A DNA stretch of 61,628 bases from Bacillus alkalisoli (GCF_002797415.1 NZ_NISO01000006.1:1-61628); one strand, 5' to 3'; counted from the first letter of the stretch, positions 8,640 through 23,679 are shown. Notes: generated from the sequence alone by a model not told the origin. Numbers and translations: made by a program.

Positions 8640-9504
8640 TGTTCGTATCCCCCTTCAAGAGAGATACGGTAGCCTTCGCTACTTCCTCTATCGTAAGGCA
8701 AGGTTCACCATACGTTTTCCCTAAACTTTTCTCTAGTTCTTTTACAAACTTAACAGTCTCTGGGACATCTAAATTTAACTCTTTTAGCAGTTCATATTCA
8801 TTGAAAATAGATCTAGGTGGGCCATCTAAGACAACTGTCCCCTTGCTCATTACAATGATTCGATCTGCATATTTTGCAGCATCTTCCATACTATGTGTAA
8901 CGAGTACCGTACTCATCTTCTTTTCTTTGTGCAGATTATAAAATAAATCCATTATCTCCTTACGACCTCTTGGGTCTAAGCCAGCTGTAGGCTCATCCAG
9001 GACCAAAACGTCTGGTTCCATAGCTAATACACCAGCTATCGCTACACGCCTCATCTGACCACCACTAAGATCAAATGGAGATTTGAATAAATACTCTTCT
9101 CCCAAACCAACTAGTTGTATTGCTTCTTTCGCTCGAGCCTTCGCAACATTTATAGGCACACCAAAGTTTAATGGTCCAAAGCATATATCTTTTTCAACCG
9201 TTTCTTCAAAAAGTTGATGTTCTGGAAATTGAAATACAACACCCACTTTTTTACGAAGTGCTTTTAAGTTTTTAGATTTTTTATTCGCTCTTATTACATG
9301 TTCCCCTACATGAATAGATCCCTTTGTTGGTTGTAATAGAGCATTTAGATGTTGTAGTAAAGTGGATTTACCTGAACCAGTATGTCCAATAATCGCTGTA
9401 TAAGAGTTAGATGGAATTGTTAAGTTAATATCAAAAATAGCTTTTCTTTCATAAGGGGTTTTCATTTGGTATGTATGCTCTAAATCCGTTATTTTAATTT
9501 GCAT
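8632..9504 (-). CDS. ecfA2: ECF transporter ATP-binding protein EcfA2
   Basis: A 290-aa ABC ATPase with Walker A GHTGSGKST, Q-loop VFQFPEHQLF, signature LSGGQMRR, Walker B VLVLDEP and switch His in VTHSMEDA. The QFPEHQLF Q-loop is the hallmark of the second ECF ATPase. It powers vitamin uptake at the inner face of the membrane as a heterodimer with EcfA1. The gene overlaps ecfA1 by 16 bp and ecfT by 8 bp, which implies tight translational coupling. Confidence 0.95.
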   Translation of the reverse strand: MQIKITDLEHTYQMKTPYERKAIFDINLTIPSNSYTAIIGHTGSGKSTLLQHLNALLQPTKGSIHVGEHVIRANKKSKNLKALRKKVGVVFQFPEHQLFEETVEKDICFGPLNFGVPINVAKARAKEAIQLVGLGEEYLFKSPFDLSGGQMRRVAIAGVLAMEPDVLVLDEPTAGLDPRGRKEIMDLFYNLHKEKKMSTVLVTHSMEDAAKYADRIIVMSKGTVVLDGPPRSIFNEYELLKELNLDVPETVKFVKELEKSLGKTYGEPCLTIEEVAKATVSLLKGDTNNE

Positions 9505-10316
9505 AACTCTTCCATCAACCCTTCATTGCTGATTGTATCTTCTAAGACGATTCCATGATTTTGTAATTCCATTCTTAACTTTAAAGCAAACGGTAAATCT
9601 AGTCCAATCTCTACTAACTTATCACCTAATGCAAATACCTCTTTAGGTGTTCCCTCTGCAAAGATTTGTCCATTGTTTAAAACAATTATTCGATCTGCTT
9701 TCGTTGCTTCCTCTAAATCATGCGTTATAGAAAGTACAGTTAACCCTAACGCCGCGCGGAGTTCTTGCAACGTTTGAATGACTTCCAAACGGCCATGTGG
9801 ATCTAACATGCTTGTAGCCTCGTCTAGAACGATAATAGCTGGCTGTAACGCCATAACTCCAGCTATTGCTACCCGTTGTTTTTGTCCTCCAGAAAGCTGA
9901 TGTGGTTCTTGGTTTAGAAAAGATTCCATCCCCACTTTTTTAATGGCTTCGTCTACACGCTTTACCATTTCTGCTCTTGGTGTTCCGATATTTTCTAAAC
10001 CAAACGCAACATCGTCACGGACAGTTGATCCTACAAATTGATTATCAGGGTTTTGAAATACCATTCCAATTTGTTTACGAACTTCCCATACCGTATCTTC
10101 TGTTAATGTAATACCATTCACTTTTACGTCACCTTCAGTAGGCATAAGTAGACCATTTAGTATACGGGCTAGTGTTGACTTTCCTGACCCATTATGCCCA
10201 ACGACTGCTATCCATTCCCCTCTCTTAATAGATAAATCGATCCCTTTAAGAGTAGGTTCATTTAATGTCTCATATTGAAATAGTAAGCTATCAATTTGCA
10301 AGATAAAATCGTTCAC
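9489..10316 (-). CDS. ecfA1: ECF transporter ATP-binding protein EcfA1
   Basis: A 275-aa ABC ATPase with Walker A GHNGSGKST, Q-loop FQNPDNQFV, signature LSGGQKQR, Walker B IIVLDEA and switch His in ITHDLEEA. The NPDNQ Q-loop marks the first ECF ATPase. I assign the GTG at 10316, since GGAGAGGAG sits about seven bases upstream; a GTG six codons earlier would overlap that site. First gene of the ecfA1-ecfA2-ecfT-truA group, preceded by a candidate -10 TATAAT near 10375 in a 230-bp AT-rich gap. Confidence 0.93.
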   Translation of the reverse strand: MNDFILQIDSLLFQYETLNEPTLKGIDLSIKRGEWIAVVGHNGSGKSTLARILNGLLMPTEGDVKVNGITLTEDTVWEVRKQIGMVFQNPDNQFVGSTVRDDVAFGLENIGTPRAEMVKRVDEAIKKVGMESFLNQEPHQLSGGQKQRVAIAGVMALQPAIIVLDEATSMLDPHGRLEVIQTLQELRAALGLTVLSITHDLEEATKADRIIVLNNGQIFAEGTPKEVFALGDKLVEIGLDLPFALKLRMELQNHGIVLEDTISNEGLMEELCKLK

Positions 10317-10392
10317 GTAAATTCTCCTCTCCACTCATCTTAACTCGTCTCTTCTGTATTGAATCCGTTCATATTATATGACTTACTAAACT

Positions 10393-10522
10393 ACTAAACG
10401 AATAACGCATCGTTTCATTGTATCGATACATTACAATCACTTTATAACGAGAACATCAAATATAACAACGAAAAATGCTCGTTTTTCATTAAGCGAATCG
10501 AAATTATGAATCCAATTCCATT
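10393..10522 (+). repeat. AT-rich intergenic element, copy A
   Basis: It starts ACTAAACGAATAACG at 10393 and has TCGTTTTTCATTAAGCGAA at 10479, followed by AATTATGAA. Copy B (25966) has the same two boxes exactly 86 bp apart and a matching tail. The boxes are nearly inverted copies of each other. It lies between the rplQ terminator and ecfA1. I know no name for it. Confidence 0.6.
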
Positions 10523-10547
10523 ATATTAAAATTCAGATTAATTGGGT

Positions 10548-10591
10548 AAAAAAATAAAGGGCATAGATCAGTCATTACAACTGTCTGCCCT
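10548..10591 (-). terminator. Terminator of the S10-spc-alpha cluster (after rplQ)
   Basis: Minus-strand AGGGCA...TGCCCT stem (10558-10563 with 10586-10591) with inner CAGT/ACTG pairing, followed by TTATTTTTTT. It ends the ribosomal protein supercluster 24 bp past rplQ. Confidence 0.88.
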
Positions 10592-10614
10592 TCTATTATG
10601 ACTGTCGTCTTAAA

Positions 10615-10977
10615 TTATACTAACTCGATAATTACCATTGGTGCGCCATCTCCGCGACGAGGTCCAAGTTTCATGATACGAGTGTATCCACCTTGGCGCT
10701 CTTCGTAACGTGGAGCGATATCACCGAATAATTTTTGAACTGCGTTTTCACCAGTTTCAGCATTTGCAACTTCATTACGAATGTATGCAGCAGCTTGACG
10801 ACGAGCATGTAAATCACCACGTTTACCTAGAGTGATCATTTTTTCAACTACTGAACGTAATTCTTTTGCACGAGTTTCAGTAGTTTCAATGCGCTCGCTG
10901 ATGATTAAATCAGTTGCTAAGTCACGTAATAATGCTTTACGTTGTGCACTTGTACGACCTAATTTTCTGTATCCCAT
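10615..10977 (-). CDS. rplQ: 50S ribosomal protein bL17
   Basis: L17 of 120 aa starting [14 protein letters not shown], with a basic N-terminal half and C-terminal [12 protein letters not shown]. Fifteen more in-frame codons lie upstream, but GGAGGGAACCTCAAC before the ATG at 10977 fixes the start. Last gene of the alpha operon, 74 bp after rpoA and just before the terminator. Structural protein of the large subunit near the exit tunnel. Confidence 0.97.
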   Translation of the reverse strand: MGYRKLGRTSAQRKALLRDLATDLIISERIETTETRAKELRSVVEKMITLGKRGDLHARRQAAAYIRNEVANAETGENAVQKLFGDIAPRYEERQGGYTRIMKLGPRRGDGAPMVIIELV

Positions 10978-11051
10978 GTTGAGGTTCCCTCCTTTGTTGA
11001 AAGTTTTGAAACGTTCAAACACATAAAGATGCCTAGTTTTCCACTTAAAAA

Positions 11052-11996
11052 CTAGTCATCTTTACGCAGGCCTAAGCCAAGCTCTTCTAATTTGTGCTTA
11101 ACCTCTTCTAAAGATTTGCGGCCTAAGTTACGAACTTTCATCATATCTTCTTCAGTTTTATTTGCAAGTTCTTGAACAGTATTAATTCCTGCACGCTTTA
11201 AGCAGTTATAAGAACGAACGGAAAGGTCAAGCTCTTCGATAGTCATCTCTAAGACTTTTTCCTTTTGATCTTCTTCCTTTTCCACCATTATCTCAGCGTT
11301 TTGAGCCTCATCAGTTAACCCAACAAAGATGTTAAGGTGTTCTGTTAAGATTTTTGCACCAAGAGCAGCTGCTTCTTGTGCTCCAATACTTCCGTCAGTC
11401 CATACGTCTAATGTAAGTTTATCGTAGTTAGCTACTTGACCTACACGAGTATTTTCAACAAAATAGGATACACGAGAAACTGGTGTAAAGATAGAGTCAA
11501 TTGGTATAACACCAATTGGTTGATCTTCGCGTTTGTTACCAACAGCTGGTACGTATCCACGGCCACGTTTAGCAGTAAAACGAATACGTAAGTGTGCGTT
11601 TTTTGCTAACGTTGCTATATGAAGGTCAGGATTTAATATCTCAACATCACTATCATGCATGATGTCACCAGCTTTCACTGAACCTTCACCTTTCACGTCA
11701 ATCTCTAACGTCTTTTCTTCATCTGAATAGATTTTAAGCGCTAGTTTCTTAACGTTTAAGATAACGGATGTAACATCTTCCACGACACCTTCAATTGTTG
11801 AGAATTCATGCAGTACACCATCTATTTGGATAGATGTAACAGCGGCACCAGGGAGTGAGGATAGTAATATACGACGTAAGGAGTTCCCTAAAGTTGTACC
11901 ATATCCACGCTCGAGTGGCTCGACGACGAATTTTCCGTAATTGGCGTCCTCGCTGATTTCAACCGTTTCGATTTTTGGTTTTTCGATTTCTAACAT
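11052..11996 (-). CDS. rpoA: RNA polymerase alpha subunit
   Basis: A 314-aa alpha subunit with the dimerising N-terminal domain (about 1-230, including [20 protein letters not shown]-type start), an acidic linker, and the helix-hairpin C-terminal domain (about 245-314, [16 protein letters not shown] and [12 protein letters not shown]) that binds UP elements and activators. It assembles the polymerase core with RpoB and RpoC encoded elsewhere in this window. The 175-bp gap between rpsK and rpoA holds a candidate promoter and hairpins, so rpoA may have extra control. Confidence 0.98.
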   Translation of the reverse strand: MLEIEKPKIETVEISEDANYGKFVVEPLERGYGTTLGNSLRRILLSSLPGAAVTSIQIDGVLHEFSTIEGVVEDVTSVILNVKKLALKIYSDEEKTLEIDVKGEGSVKAGDIMHDSDVEILNPDLHIATLAKNAHLRIRFTAKRGRGYVPAVGNKREDQPIGVIPIDSIFTPVSRVSYFVENTRVGQVANYDKLTLDVWTDGSIGAQEAAALGAKILTEHLNIFVGLTDEAQNAEIMVEKEEDQKEKVLEMTIEELDLSVRSYNCLKRAGINTVQELANKTEEDMMKVRNLGRKSLEEVKHKLEELGLGLRKDD

Positions 11997-12019
11997 TCAT
12001 AACCCTCCTTCAAAACGTC

Positions 12020-12060
12020 GAAACCCCGGAAAGACACGTAGAATGTCTATCCGAAATTCC
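12020..12060 (-). promoter_or_regulatory. Stem-loop in the rpoA leader
   Basis: On the minus strand GGAATTTCGGATAGACA pairs with TGTCTTTCCGGGGTTTC, using several G-U pairs and a 7-nt loop. No T-run follows, so it is not a terminator. It lies about 25 nt before the rpoA ribosome site. Role unknown. Confidence 0.5.
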
Positions 12061-12118
12061 TCATTGGTATGTCCCGTTGTGCACAACAACATTTAATATT
12101 TCTGTATTTTTTCTAAAT

Positions 12119-12146
12119 ATACTATAACATACGCCATTATTGACAA
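12119..12146 (-). promoter_or_regulatory. Candidate promoter upstream of rpoA
   Basis: Minus-strand TTGTCA (12141-12146) with TAGTAT at 16 bp (12119-12124) or TATATT at 19 bp. It lies between rpsK and rpoA. Spacing is not ideal, so this is tentative. Confidence 0.42.
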
Positions 12147-12171
12147 GTATAACAAATTTTATACAGAAAAA

Positions 12172-12570
<399 letters not shown>

Positions 12571-12586
12571 CTACCTCCTTACTCTA

Positions 12587-12952
12587 TTATTTCTTCTTGT
12601 TCGCTACAGTACGACGAGGACCTTTACGTGTACGAGCATTGTTCTTAGTGTTTTGACCACGAACTGGTAAACCACGACGGTGGCGTAAACCACGGAAGCA
12701 ACCAATTTCGATTAAACGTTTAATGTTTAGAGAAACTTCACGACGAAGGTCTCCTTCTACTTTAATACGGTCGATAACTTCACGGATTTTAGATAATTCA
12801 TCTTCCGTTAAGTCACGAACACGAGTATCTTCTGAAACACCAGCTTCTGCTAATACTTTTTGAGCTGTAGCTTTACCGATACCAAAAACATAAGTTAAAG
12901 ATATAACAACGCGCTTGTCGCGAGGAATATCAACACCAGCAATACGTGCCAT
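12587..12952 (-). CDS. rpsM: 30S ribosomal protein uS13
   Basis: S13 of 121 aa starting [15 protein letters not shown] and ending in the basic tail [13 protein letters not shown], which reaches the P-site tRNA. The [14 protein letters not shown] block is typical. It follows rpmJ at 20 bp with a good ribosome site (GGGAGGTGCGC). It bridges to the large subunit through contacts with 23S rRNA and L5. Confidence 0.97.
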   Translation of the reverse strand: MARIAGVDIPRDKRVVISLTYVFGIGKATAQKVLAEAGVSEDTRVRDLTEDELSKIREVIDRIKVEGDLRREVSLNIKRLIEIGCFRGLRHRRGLPVRGQNTKNNARTRKGPRRTVANKKK

Positions 12953-12972
12953 TCATGCGCACCTCCCTCAAA

Positions 12973-13092
<120 letters not shown>

Positions 13093-13130
13093 TTACCTCC
13101 TTAGTAGTACGGAGTGCTGAAATTAGGGTT

Positions 13131-13349
13131 CTATTTGAAACGATACGTAATTCTACCGCGTGTTAAATCATAAGGAGAAAGTTCCACTGTTACTTTATCT
13201 CCAGGTAGTATACGAATAAAATGCATACGAATTTTACCCGATACGTGAGCTAAAACAGAATGACCATTTTCCAACTCAACTTTAAACATCGCATTCGGTA
13301 ATGTCTCAACGACCGTACCTTCCACTTCAATTACATCGTCTTTAGCCAT
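13131..13349 (-). CDS. infA: Translation initiation factor IF-1
   Basis: A 72-aa S1-like OB-fold protein, [20 protein letters not shown] at the start and [11 protein letters not shown] at the end, full length. IF-1 binds the A site of the 30S subunit during initiation. Its ATG overlaps the stop codon of the upstream KOW gene by one base (TAATG), so the two are probably translated as a coupled pair. Confidence 0.97.
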   Translation of the reverse strand: MAKDDVIEVEGTVVETLPNAMFKVELENGHSVLAHVSGKIRMHFIRILPGDKVTVELSPYDLTRGRITYRFK

Positions 13350-13663
13350 TAATTAAGTTCTCCCTTCTTCAAATCAGTAACATGTTCGTTGACAAACTTT
13401 GTTAAGGCAAATCGCATTTTTCCATTTGTCACACGACCAGTTTCGGTAATACTGTTCTGAACTTCTGGAGACACGTAATCAAAAAACTCCAAGTGATGAA
13501 TGTTCTTTTTTTTAGGACGATCAAACTTACGCTTTTCTCCATCTGCTAATAATACGAAACGTTCATCTAGAATTTTTATAATTACGGCATACTGTCCGGC
13601 ATCTCTGCCTTGAGTAATCAAAACAAATTGACCTACTTGAGGACTCGAATGTGATTCGATCAA
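13349..13663 (-). CDS. KOW-domain RNA-binding protein (L14e-like)
   Basis: A 104-aa protein with an N-terminal KOW motif ([20 protein letters not shown]) and a basic FDRPKKKN stretch. Proteins of this kind sit between map and infA in many Bacillaceae; I believe the B. subtilis counterpart is ybzG, but I am not certain of the name. The KOW domain suggests rRNA or ribosome binding; no function is established to my knowledge. I take the TTG at 13663 as start, with GGTTGGTGAT upstream. The stop overlaps the infA start. Confidence 0.85.
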   Translation of the reverse strand: MIESHSSPQVGQFVLITQGRDAGQYAVIIKILDERFVLLADGEKRKFDRPKKKNIHHLEFFDYVSPEVQNSITETGRVTNGKMRFALTKFVNEHVTDLKKGELN

Positions 13664-13677
13664 TCCATATCACCAAC

Positions 13678-15086
<1,409 letters not shown>

Positions 15087-15131
15087 TCAAATCTTATGAA
15101 GCTTTGGGATAGAATCTATCCCAATACTTCA

Positions 15132-16424
15132 TTACTTAATGAATCCTTTATAGTGTCGCTTCACTAACTGGCTTTCTAGTGTTTTCATCGTTTCTAGGGC
15201 AACCCCTACAACGATCAGTAGACCAGTTCCGCCAATTTGTACAGCAGGTGGTAGATCCGCTATAGCCATAAAGATTACAGGAAGAATAGATATAGCTGCT
15301 AAGAAGATAGAACCAACAAATGTAAGTCGGTAAAGAATTTTTGTTAAAAATCCTTGTGTATCTAATCCAGGTCTAATTCCTGGGATGTATCCACCTTGTT
15401 TCTTTAAGTTTTCTGCCATTTGTTCAGGGTTCACTTGAACAAATGTGTAGAAATACGTAAAGGCGATGATTAACGCAACATACACAAGCATTCCAACTGG
15501 TTTTGTATAATCAAAAGTCGCTTGAATCCATTGAGTAGTGCTAGTATCACCGAAGAATGACGCTATTGTTGGTGGTGTAATAATAAATGAAACCGCAAAG
15601 ATTACTGGGATAACCCCGGCAGCGTTCACCTTTAATGGAATATGAGTTGAATGTCCTCCAACAGGGTTTCTTCCAGCTAGTTGCTTCGCATACTGAACAG
15701 GAATTTTACGTAACGCTTGTTGAATGAAAATAACTCCCACAATTACAGCCAAAATAGCTAATCCAATTAACGCTACGATTACAAGGTTTAGGAAAAGAGC
15801 TTCTCCCGCATCTTGAATCTTTTGTGCATATATTTGGTTAATGCCATTAGGTATTGCAGCTACGATACCAGCGAAGATAAGAATAGAAATACCATTCCCA
15901 ACTCCGTTAGAAGTAATTTGCTCACCTAACCACATTAGAAAAGCAGTTCCTGCAGTAAGTACAATTGCGATAACTAAGTATGTTGTAAAACCAGGATTAT
16001 TAATTAATTGACCACCCATTAAATTATTAAACCCGATAGACATACCAATAGCTTGGATGAAACCAAGCACAATTGTGAAATACCTAGTGAACTGGGCAAG
16101 CTTTCTACGACCTACTTCACCTTGCTTTGACCATTCAGTAAACTTCGGAACAACGTCCATCTGTAAAAGTTGAACGATGATGGAAGCTGTAATGTAAGGC
16201 ATAACGCCCATTGCAAAAATGGAGAAGTTTTCAAGAGCCCCACCACCGAATGTATTTAGGATTCCAAATACATTCATCTCGTCTGAAAATTTAAGAATAT
16301 CAGCATTCACTCCAGGTACTGGAATGAATGTACCGATACGGAATATTACTAACATTATAAGGGTGAAGACTATTTTATTTCTAATGTCACCCACGCGCAT
16401 AAAATTGGAGAATGTCTGGAACAT
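15132..16424 (-). CDS. secY: Preprotein translocase channel subunit SecY
   Basis: A 430-aa membrane protein with ten predicted transmembrane helices. The cytoplasmic loop between helices 8 and 9 includes the conserved PGIRPG and the Arg used by SecA and ribosomes. With SecE (encoded at 43 kb here) it forms the general secretion channel. The ATG overlaps the rplO stop codon by one base. Placement between rplO and adk is standard. Confidence 0.98.
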   Translation of the reverse strand: MFQTFSNFMRVGDIRNKIVFTLIMLVIFRIGTFIPVPGVNADILKFSDEMNVFGILNTFGGGALENFSIFAMGVMPYITASIIVQLLQMDVVPKFTEWSKQGEVGRRKLAQFTRYFTIVLGFIQAIGMSIGFNNLMGGQLINNPGFTTYLVIAIVLTAGTAFLMWLGEQITSNGVGNGISILIFAGIVAAIPNGINQIYAQKIQDAGEALFLNLVIVALIGLAILAVIVGVIFIQQALRKIPVQYAKQLAGRNPVGGHSTHIPLKVNAAGVIPVIFAVSFIITPPTIASFFGDTSTTQWIQATFDYTKPVGMLVYVALIIAFTYFYTFVQVNPEQMAENLKKQGGYIPGIRPGLDTQGFLTKILYRLTFVGSIFLAAISILPVIFMAIADLPPAVQIGGTGLLIVVGVALETMKTLESQLVKRHYKGFIK

Positions 16425-16864
16425 TAAATCACCTCAACTGATCCGCCAGCTGCTTCGATCGCTTCTTTGGCTGATGAAGAGAACTTGTGAGCACGAACAG
16501 TTAGCTTTTTCTCGATAGAACCGTTACCTAATACTTTAAGACCAGCGTTTAATTTGCTAACTAAACCTGTTTCTATAAGTAATTCAGGTGTTACTTCTGT
16601 ACCATCTTCAAAGCGATTTAAAGCATCAAGGTTGATGATTGCGTACTCTTTACGATGAATGTTTGTAAATCCACGTTTTGGTAAACGTTGGAATAGAGGT
16701 GTTTGACCACCTTCGAATCCTGGACGTACGCCACCGCCTGAGCGAGCATTTTGACCTTTATGACCTTTACCAGAAGTTTTACCGTTACCAGAACCAGTAC
16801 CGCGACCTACGCGATTACGGACTTTACGGGAACCTTCTGCTGGTTTTAACTCATGAAGTTTCAT
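16424..16864 (-). CDS. rplO: 50S ribosomal protein uL15
   Basis: L15 of 146 aa with the Gly/Arg/Lys-rich N-terminal extension ([19 protein letters not shown]) that threads into 23S rRNA. It shares one base with secY. GGAGGTGCCACA precedes the ATG. A late assembly protein of the large subunit. Confidence 0.97.
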   Translation of the reverse strand: MKLHELKPAEGSRKVRNRVGRGTGSGNGKTSGKGHKGQNARSGGGVRPGFEGGQTPLFQRLPKRGFTNIHRKEYAIINLDALNRFEDGTEVTPELLIETGLVSKLNAGLKVLGNGSIEKKLTVRAHKFSSSAKEAIEAAGGSVEVI

Positions 16865-16900
16865 TGTGGCACCTCCTTATATTATAAACGAAACAATTAT

Positions 16901-17083
16901 TTATTGCTCTTTCACAGTAACAAGGTGAGATACCTTGTTAATCATTCCACGGATAGCTACGTTATCCTCGTGGATAACTGTTTGATGCATTTTTTTCAAA
17001 CCAAGTGTAGCAACAGTTACACGTTGGTCTTGTGGACGACCGATTACACTGCGAGTGAGGGTGATTTCTAATTTGTTTGTCAT
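16901..17083 (-). CDS. rpmD: 50S ribosomal protein uL30
   Basis: L30 of 60 aa with the usual [19 protein letters not shown] start and VKEQ end. It follows rpsE at 13 bp with AAGGAGGGAAATCAA before the ATG. A small globular ribosomal protein; no anomalies. Confidence 0.96.
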   Translation of the reverse strand: MTNKLEITLTRSVIGRPQDQRVTVATLGLKKMHQTVIHEDNVAIRGMINKVSHLVTVKEQ

Positions 17084-17096
17084 TTGATTTCCCTCC

Positions 17097-17597
17097 TTAT
17101 CCTAACAGTTCTTCTACCGTTTTACCACGCAATTTAGCAACGTCTTCTGCACGTTTTAATTGCTTTAATCCGTCGATTGTAGCACGAATCATGTTAATTG
17201 GTGTGTTAGATCCTAAAGATTTAGAAAGGATGTCTTGAACACCAGCTAATTCTAGTACAGCACGAACTGGTCCACCAGCGATAACCCCAGTACCCTCAGA
17301 AGCAGGTTTTAATAGGATTTCACCAGAACCAAATTCACCTAGTACTTGGTGTGGAATTGATGTACCAACGATAGGTACAGCAACTAAATTCTTTTTCGCA
17401 TCTTCAATAGCTTTGCGAATCGCTTCTGGTACTTCTTGAGCTTTACCAGTACCGAAACCTACGTTGCCGTTTTTGTCACCTACTACTACTAGAGCAGCAA
17501 AGCGGAAACGACGTCCACCTTTTACTACTTTCGCAACGCGGTTAACCGTAACAACGCGTTCTTCAAGTTCTAATTTGTTTGAATCAATACGACGCAT
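17097..17597 (-). CDS. rpsE: 30S ribosomal protein uS5
   Basis: S5 of 166 aa starting [16 protein letters not shown], with a double-stranded RNA-binding fold N-terminal half and the [16 protein letters not shown] loop. S5 helps translational fidelity and mRNA helicase activity; the spectinomycin-contact loop ([10 protein letters not shown]) is present in ordinary form. Preceded by GGAGGGACACTG. Confidence 0.97.
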   Translation of the reverse strand: MRRIDSNKLELEERVVTVNRVAKVVKGGRRFRFAALVVVGDKNGNVGFGTGKAQEVPEAIRKAIEDAKKNLVAVPIVGTSIPHQVLGEFGSGEILLKPASEGTGVIAGGPVRAVLELAGVQDILSKSLGSNTPINMIRATIDGLKQLKRAEDVAKLRGKTVEELLG

Positions 17598-17617
17598 CAG
17601 TGTCCCTCCTTTGTCTA

Positions 17618-17980
17618 TTAAAATTCTAAGCCAGACTCACGTGCAGCATCTGCTAATGCTTTTACACGTCCATGATATAAATAACCACCGCGGTCGAATA
17701 CTACGGATTTAACTCCCTTTTCAATCGCACGTTTTGCAACTAATTCTCCAACTAGTTTTGCAGCATCAACGTTGCTTCCACTCTCAACAGAAACTTCTTT
17801 ATCAAGTGTAGATGCACTTGCAATTGTTACTGCATTTATATCATCAATAACTTGAGCATAAATGTTTTGGTTTGAGCGGAAAACGTTTAAACGTGGACGA
17901 GTAGCCGTTCCTGATAATTTAGCACGAACACGAGCATGTCTTTTCTTACGAGTAGAGTTTTTATCAGGTTTAATAATCAT
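17618..17980 (-). CDS. rplR: 50S ribosomal protein uL18
   Basis: L18 of 120 aa; basic N-terminus ([16 protein letters not shown]) and C-terminal [15 protein letters not shown] are typical. L18 binds 5S rRNA together with L5, whose gene is 1.3 kb upstream in the same operon. Good ribosome site AAGGAGTGACTGTTAG. Confidence 0.97.
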   Translation of the reverse strand: MIIKPDKNSTRKKRHARVRAKLSGTATRPRLNVFRSNQNIYAQVIDDINAVTIASASTLDKEVSVESGSNVDAAKLVGELVAKRAIEKGVKSVVFDRGGYLYHGRVKALADAARESGLEF

Positions 17981-18014
17981 CTAACAGTCACTCCTTTCTT
18001 CCTATTAAGCGGTA

Positions 18015-18551
18015 TTACTTCGCAGTTTTACCTTCTTTACGACGAACAAATTCGCCTTCGTAACGAATACCTTTACCTTTGTAAGGCTCTGGTGGACGAA
18101 CATCACGAATGTTAGCTGCTAAAGCACCAACACGTTCTTTGTCGATTCCTTTAATAAGGATCTTTGTATTTGCTGGAACATCAATTTCAATACCTTGTTC
18201 AGGAGTAATCTCTACAGGATGAGAGTATCCAACGTTTAGAACAAGCTTGTCACCTTGCTTTGTAGCACGGTATCCAACCCCGATAAGTTCTAATCCTCTC
18301 TCGAAACCTTTCGTTACACCTTCTACCATGTTAGATAAAAGAGCGCGTGTTGTACCATGTAAAGCACGGTGCTCTTTGTTATCAGTAGGACGAGAAACAG
18401 TTAGTGTGTTCTCTTCTAAGCTGATAGTAATATCTTGGTTAAATGTACGAGTTAATTCACCTTTAGGTCCTTTAACTGTTACTGTGTTGTTATCGTTAGT
18501 GATAGTAACACCAGCAGGAACCTCGATAATTTTTTTACCTACGCGTGACAT
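18015..18551 (-). CDS. rplF: 50S ribosomal protein uL6
   Basis: L6 of 178 aa made of the two tandem L6 folds, starting [15 protein letters not shown] and ending RKEGKTAK. The second half holds the rRNA-binding [18 protein letters not shown]6 stands at the base of the L7/L12 stalk near the sarcin-ricin loop. Preceded by ACGGAGGTGCAAC. Confidence 0.97.
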   Translation of the reverse strand: MSRVGKKIIEVPAGVTITNDNNTVTVKGPKGELTRTFNQDITISLEENTLTVSRPTDNKEHRALHGTTRALLSNMVEGVTKGFERGLELIGVGYRATKQGDKLVLNVGYSHPVEITPEQGIEIDVPANTKILIKGIDKERVGALAANIRDVRPPEPYKGKGIRYEGEFVRRKEGKTAK

Positions 18552-18583
18552 ATAGTTGCACCTCCGTTCATTTCAAAAAATTA

Positions 18584-18982
<399 letters not shown>

Positions 18983-19012
18983 TTAATTTACCTCCTTCCC
19001 AATTATCGGGTT

Positions 19013-19213
<201 letters not shown>

Positions 19214-19230
19214 TTACCATTACCTTGGTA

Positions 19231-19770
19231 TTATTTTTGGAATGGCATACCGAATGAAGTTAATAGTTCACGAGCTTCTTCATCAGTGTTAGCAGTCGTA
19301 ACGATAACGATATCCATACCACGTACTTTATTTACTTTATCATAATCAATCTCAGGGAAAATAAGTTGTTCTTTCACACCTAGAGTGTAGTTTCCACGAC
19401 CATCAAAAGATTTCTTAGAAACCCCACGGAAGTCACGTACACGTGGTAAAGAAACAGAAACTAATTTATCTAAGAATTCGTACATACGCTCACCGCGTAA
19501 TGTAACTTTTGCACCGATTGGCATTCCTTCACGAAGACGGAAACCAGCGATAGATTTTTTAGCTCTAGTAACTACTGGCTTTTGACCAGTGATTTGTCCT
19601 AGTTCTTCAACAGCGTTGTCTAATGCTTTTGCGTTAGCTACTGCATCACCAACACCCATGTTGATAACGATTTTCTCAAGCTTAGGAGCTTGCATTACAG
19701 ATTTATAGTTAAACTTGCCCACAAGAGCAGGAATGATTTCTTGTTGATATTTTTCTTTTAGGCGGTTCAT
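19231..19770 (-). CDS. rplE: 50S ribosomal protein uL5
   Basis: L5 of 179 aa with [17 protein letters not shown] start and [11 protein letters not shown] end. It binds 5S rRNA and touches the P-site tRNA and S13 across the subunit interface. AAGGAGGTACTTTAG before ATG is a near-perfect ribosome site. No unusual residues noticed. Confidence 0.97.
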   Translation of the reverse strand: MNRLKEKYQQEIIPALVGKFNYKSVMQAPKLEKIVINMGVGDAVANAKALDNAVEELGQITGQKPVVTRAKKSIAGFRLREGMPIGAKVTLRGERMYEFLDKLVSVSLPRVRDFRGVSKKSFDGRGNYTLGVKEQLIFPEIDYDKVNKVRGMDIVIVTTANTDEEARELLTSFGMPFQK

Positions 19771-19794
19771 CTAAAGTACCTCCTTTCTTACTAA

Positions 19795-20106
19795 TTATTT
19801 ATCTAATTGTTCACCTGATTTTTTTGCAACACGTACTTTTTGACCGTCTAATACCTTGTATCCTACTCGAGTTGGTTCACCAGACTTAGGATCTAAAGGC
19901 ATAACGTTTGATACATGAATAGGTGCCTCTTGGCTAATGATCCCACCTTGTGGGTTAGCTTGAGATGGCTTTGAGTGTTTTTTTACAATGTTAACACCTT
20001 CAACAAGTACTCGGTCTTTTTTAGGGAAAGCTTGAAGAATTACTCCTTGCTTACCTTTGTCTTTACCAGAGATAACTTGGACTTTATCACCTTTTTTTAC
20101 ATGCAT
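19795..20106 (-). CDS. rplX: 50S ribosomal protein uL24
   Basis: L24 of 103 aa with a KOW motif near the N-terminus ([20 protein letters not shown]). It is one of the two assembly initiator proteins of the large subunit. Preceded by AAGGAGGTGCAAAAGG, although the start is only a few bases past this site. Confidence 0.97.
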   Translation of the reverse strand: MHVKKGDKVQVISGKDKGKQGVILQAFPKKDRVLVEGVNIVKKHSKPSQANPQGGIISQEAPIHVSNVMPLDPKSGEPTRVGYKVLDGQKVRVAKKSGEQLDK

Positions 20107-20143
20107 CCTTTTGCACCTCCTTGGAAAACAAAACTTTGTTCTA

Positions 20144-20512
20144 TTAGATAACTTCTGGAGCTAAAGAAACAATCTTCATGTAGTTGTTGTCACGTAATTC
20201 ACGAGCAACAGGTCCGAAGATACGAGTTCCACGTGGACTCTTATCATCTTTAATAATTACACATGCGTTCTCATCAAAACGGATATATGAACCATCCGTA
20301 CGACGAACTCCACGTTTTGTACGTACAACTACCGCTCTAACAACGTCGCCTTTTTTAACAACGCCTCCTGGTGTTGCTTGTTTCACAGTACATACGATAA
20401 CATCACCGATGTTAGCATAGCGACGACCAGATCCACCTAGAACTTTAATCGTAAGTACTTCACGAGCACCTGAGTTGTCAGCAACTTTTAAACGACTTTC
20501 TTGTTGAATCAT
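20144..20512 (-). CDS. rplN: 50S ribosomal protein uL14
   Basis: L14 of 122 aa starting [19 protein letters not shown] and ending [11 protein letters not shown]; one of the most conserved ribosomal proteins. It contacts 16S rRNA helix 14 in an intersubunit bridge and is the docking site of the silencing factor RsfS. GGGAGGTACCAAGT lies before the ATG. Confidence 0.97.
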   Translation of the reverse strand: MIQQESRLKVADNSGAREVLTIKVLGGSGRRYANIGDVIVCTVKQATPGGVVKKGDVVRAVVVRTKRGVRRTDGSYIRFDENACVIIKDDKSPRGTRIFGPVARELRDNNYMKIVSLAPEVI

Positions 20513-20556
20513 ACTTGGTACCTCCCTTCGGATTATTTATATCCGAACTTTATATA

Positions 20557-20820
20557 TTAGATAATTACAGCTTTTTGTACTACCTCTACTAGACGGAAAC
20601 GTTTCGTCGCTGATAATGGACGAGTTTCCATGATTTTCACGATGTCGCCTGTTTTAGCAAGACCGTTTTCATCATGTGCTTTGTACTTTTTAGAGTACTT
20701 TACACGTTTACCGTAAAGTGGGTGAGTTTTGTAAGTTTCCACTAGTACAGTGATTGTTTTGTCCATTTTGTCAGAAACAACACGGCCTTGGTATACCTTA
20801 CGTTGGTTACGTTCACTCAT
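20557..20820 (-). CDS. rpsQ: 30S ribosomal protein uS17
   Basis: S17 of 87 aa, an OB-fold protein starting [20 protein letters not shown], same length as I recall for B. subtilis. The frame runs seven codons further upstream, but GAGGAGGTTCGCGGGA directly before the ATG at 20820 fixes the start. It follows rpmC at 20 bp. Primary 16S rRNA binder of the small-subunit body. Confidence 0.96.
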   Translation of the reverse strand: MSERNQRKVYQGRVVSDKMDKTITVLVETYKTHPLYGKRVKYSKKYKAHDENGLAKTGDIVKIMETRPLSATKRFRLVEVVQKAVII

Positions 20821-20840
20821 TCCCGCGAACCTCCTCTTCA

Positions 20841-22124
<1,284 letters not shown>

Positions 22125-22127
22125 GGA

Positions 22128-22484
<357 letters not shown>

Positions 22485-22488
22485 CTAA

Positions 22489-22767
22489 TTAGCGTTTTGT
22501 TTTCTTATCATCATTAGCGTGACCTTTGTAAGTACGAGATGGAGCGAATTCTCCAAGCTTGTGACCTACCATATCTTCTGTCACGAATACTGGTACGTGT
22601 TTGCGACCATCATAAACAGCGATCGTGTGACCGATGAACTGTGGGAATATAGTAGAACGACGAGACCAAGTTTTTACAACTTGTTTTCCATTCGTTTCAT
22701 TTAATTGTTCAACTTTCTTGATTAAATGATCATCTACAAAAGGCCCTTTTTTTAAGCTACGACCCAT
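22489..22767 (-). CDS. rpsS: 30S ribosomal protein uS19
   Basis: S19 of 92 aa starting [20 protein letters not shown]; conserved [17 protein letters not shown] near the middle and basic C-terminal tail. S19 forms the head of the 30S subunit with S13. GGGAGGTTTCCAA lies before the ATG. Confidence 0.97.
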   Translation of the reverse strand: MGRSLKKGPFVDDHLIKKVEQLNETNGKQVVKTWSRRSTIFPQFIGHTIAVYDGRKHVPVFVTEDMVGHKLGEFAPSRTYKGHANDDKKTKR

Positions 22768-22824
22768 TTGGAAACCTCCCTTCGTGATTGCTCTACGGTT
22801 CCTGTGAACCGTAGTACAACCCCG

Positions 22825-23679
<855 letters not shown>

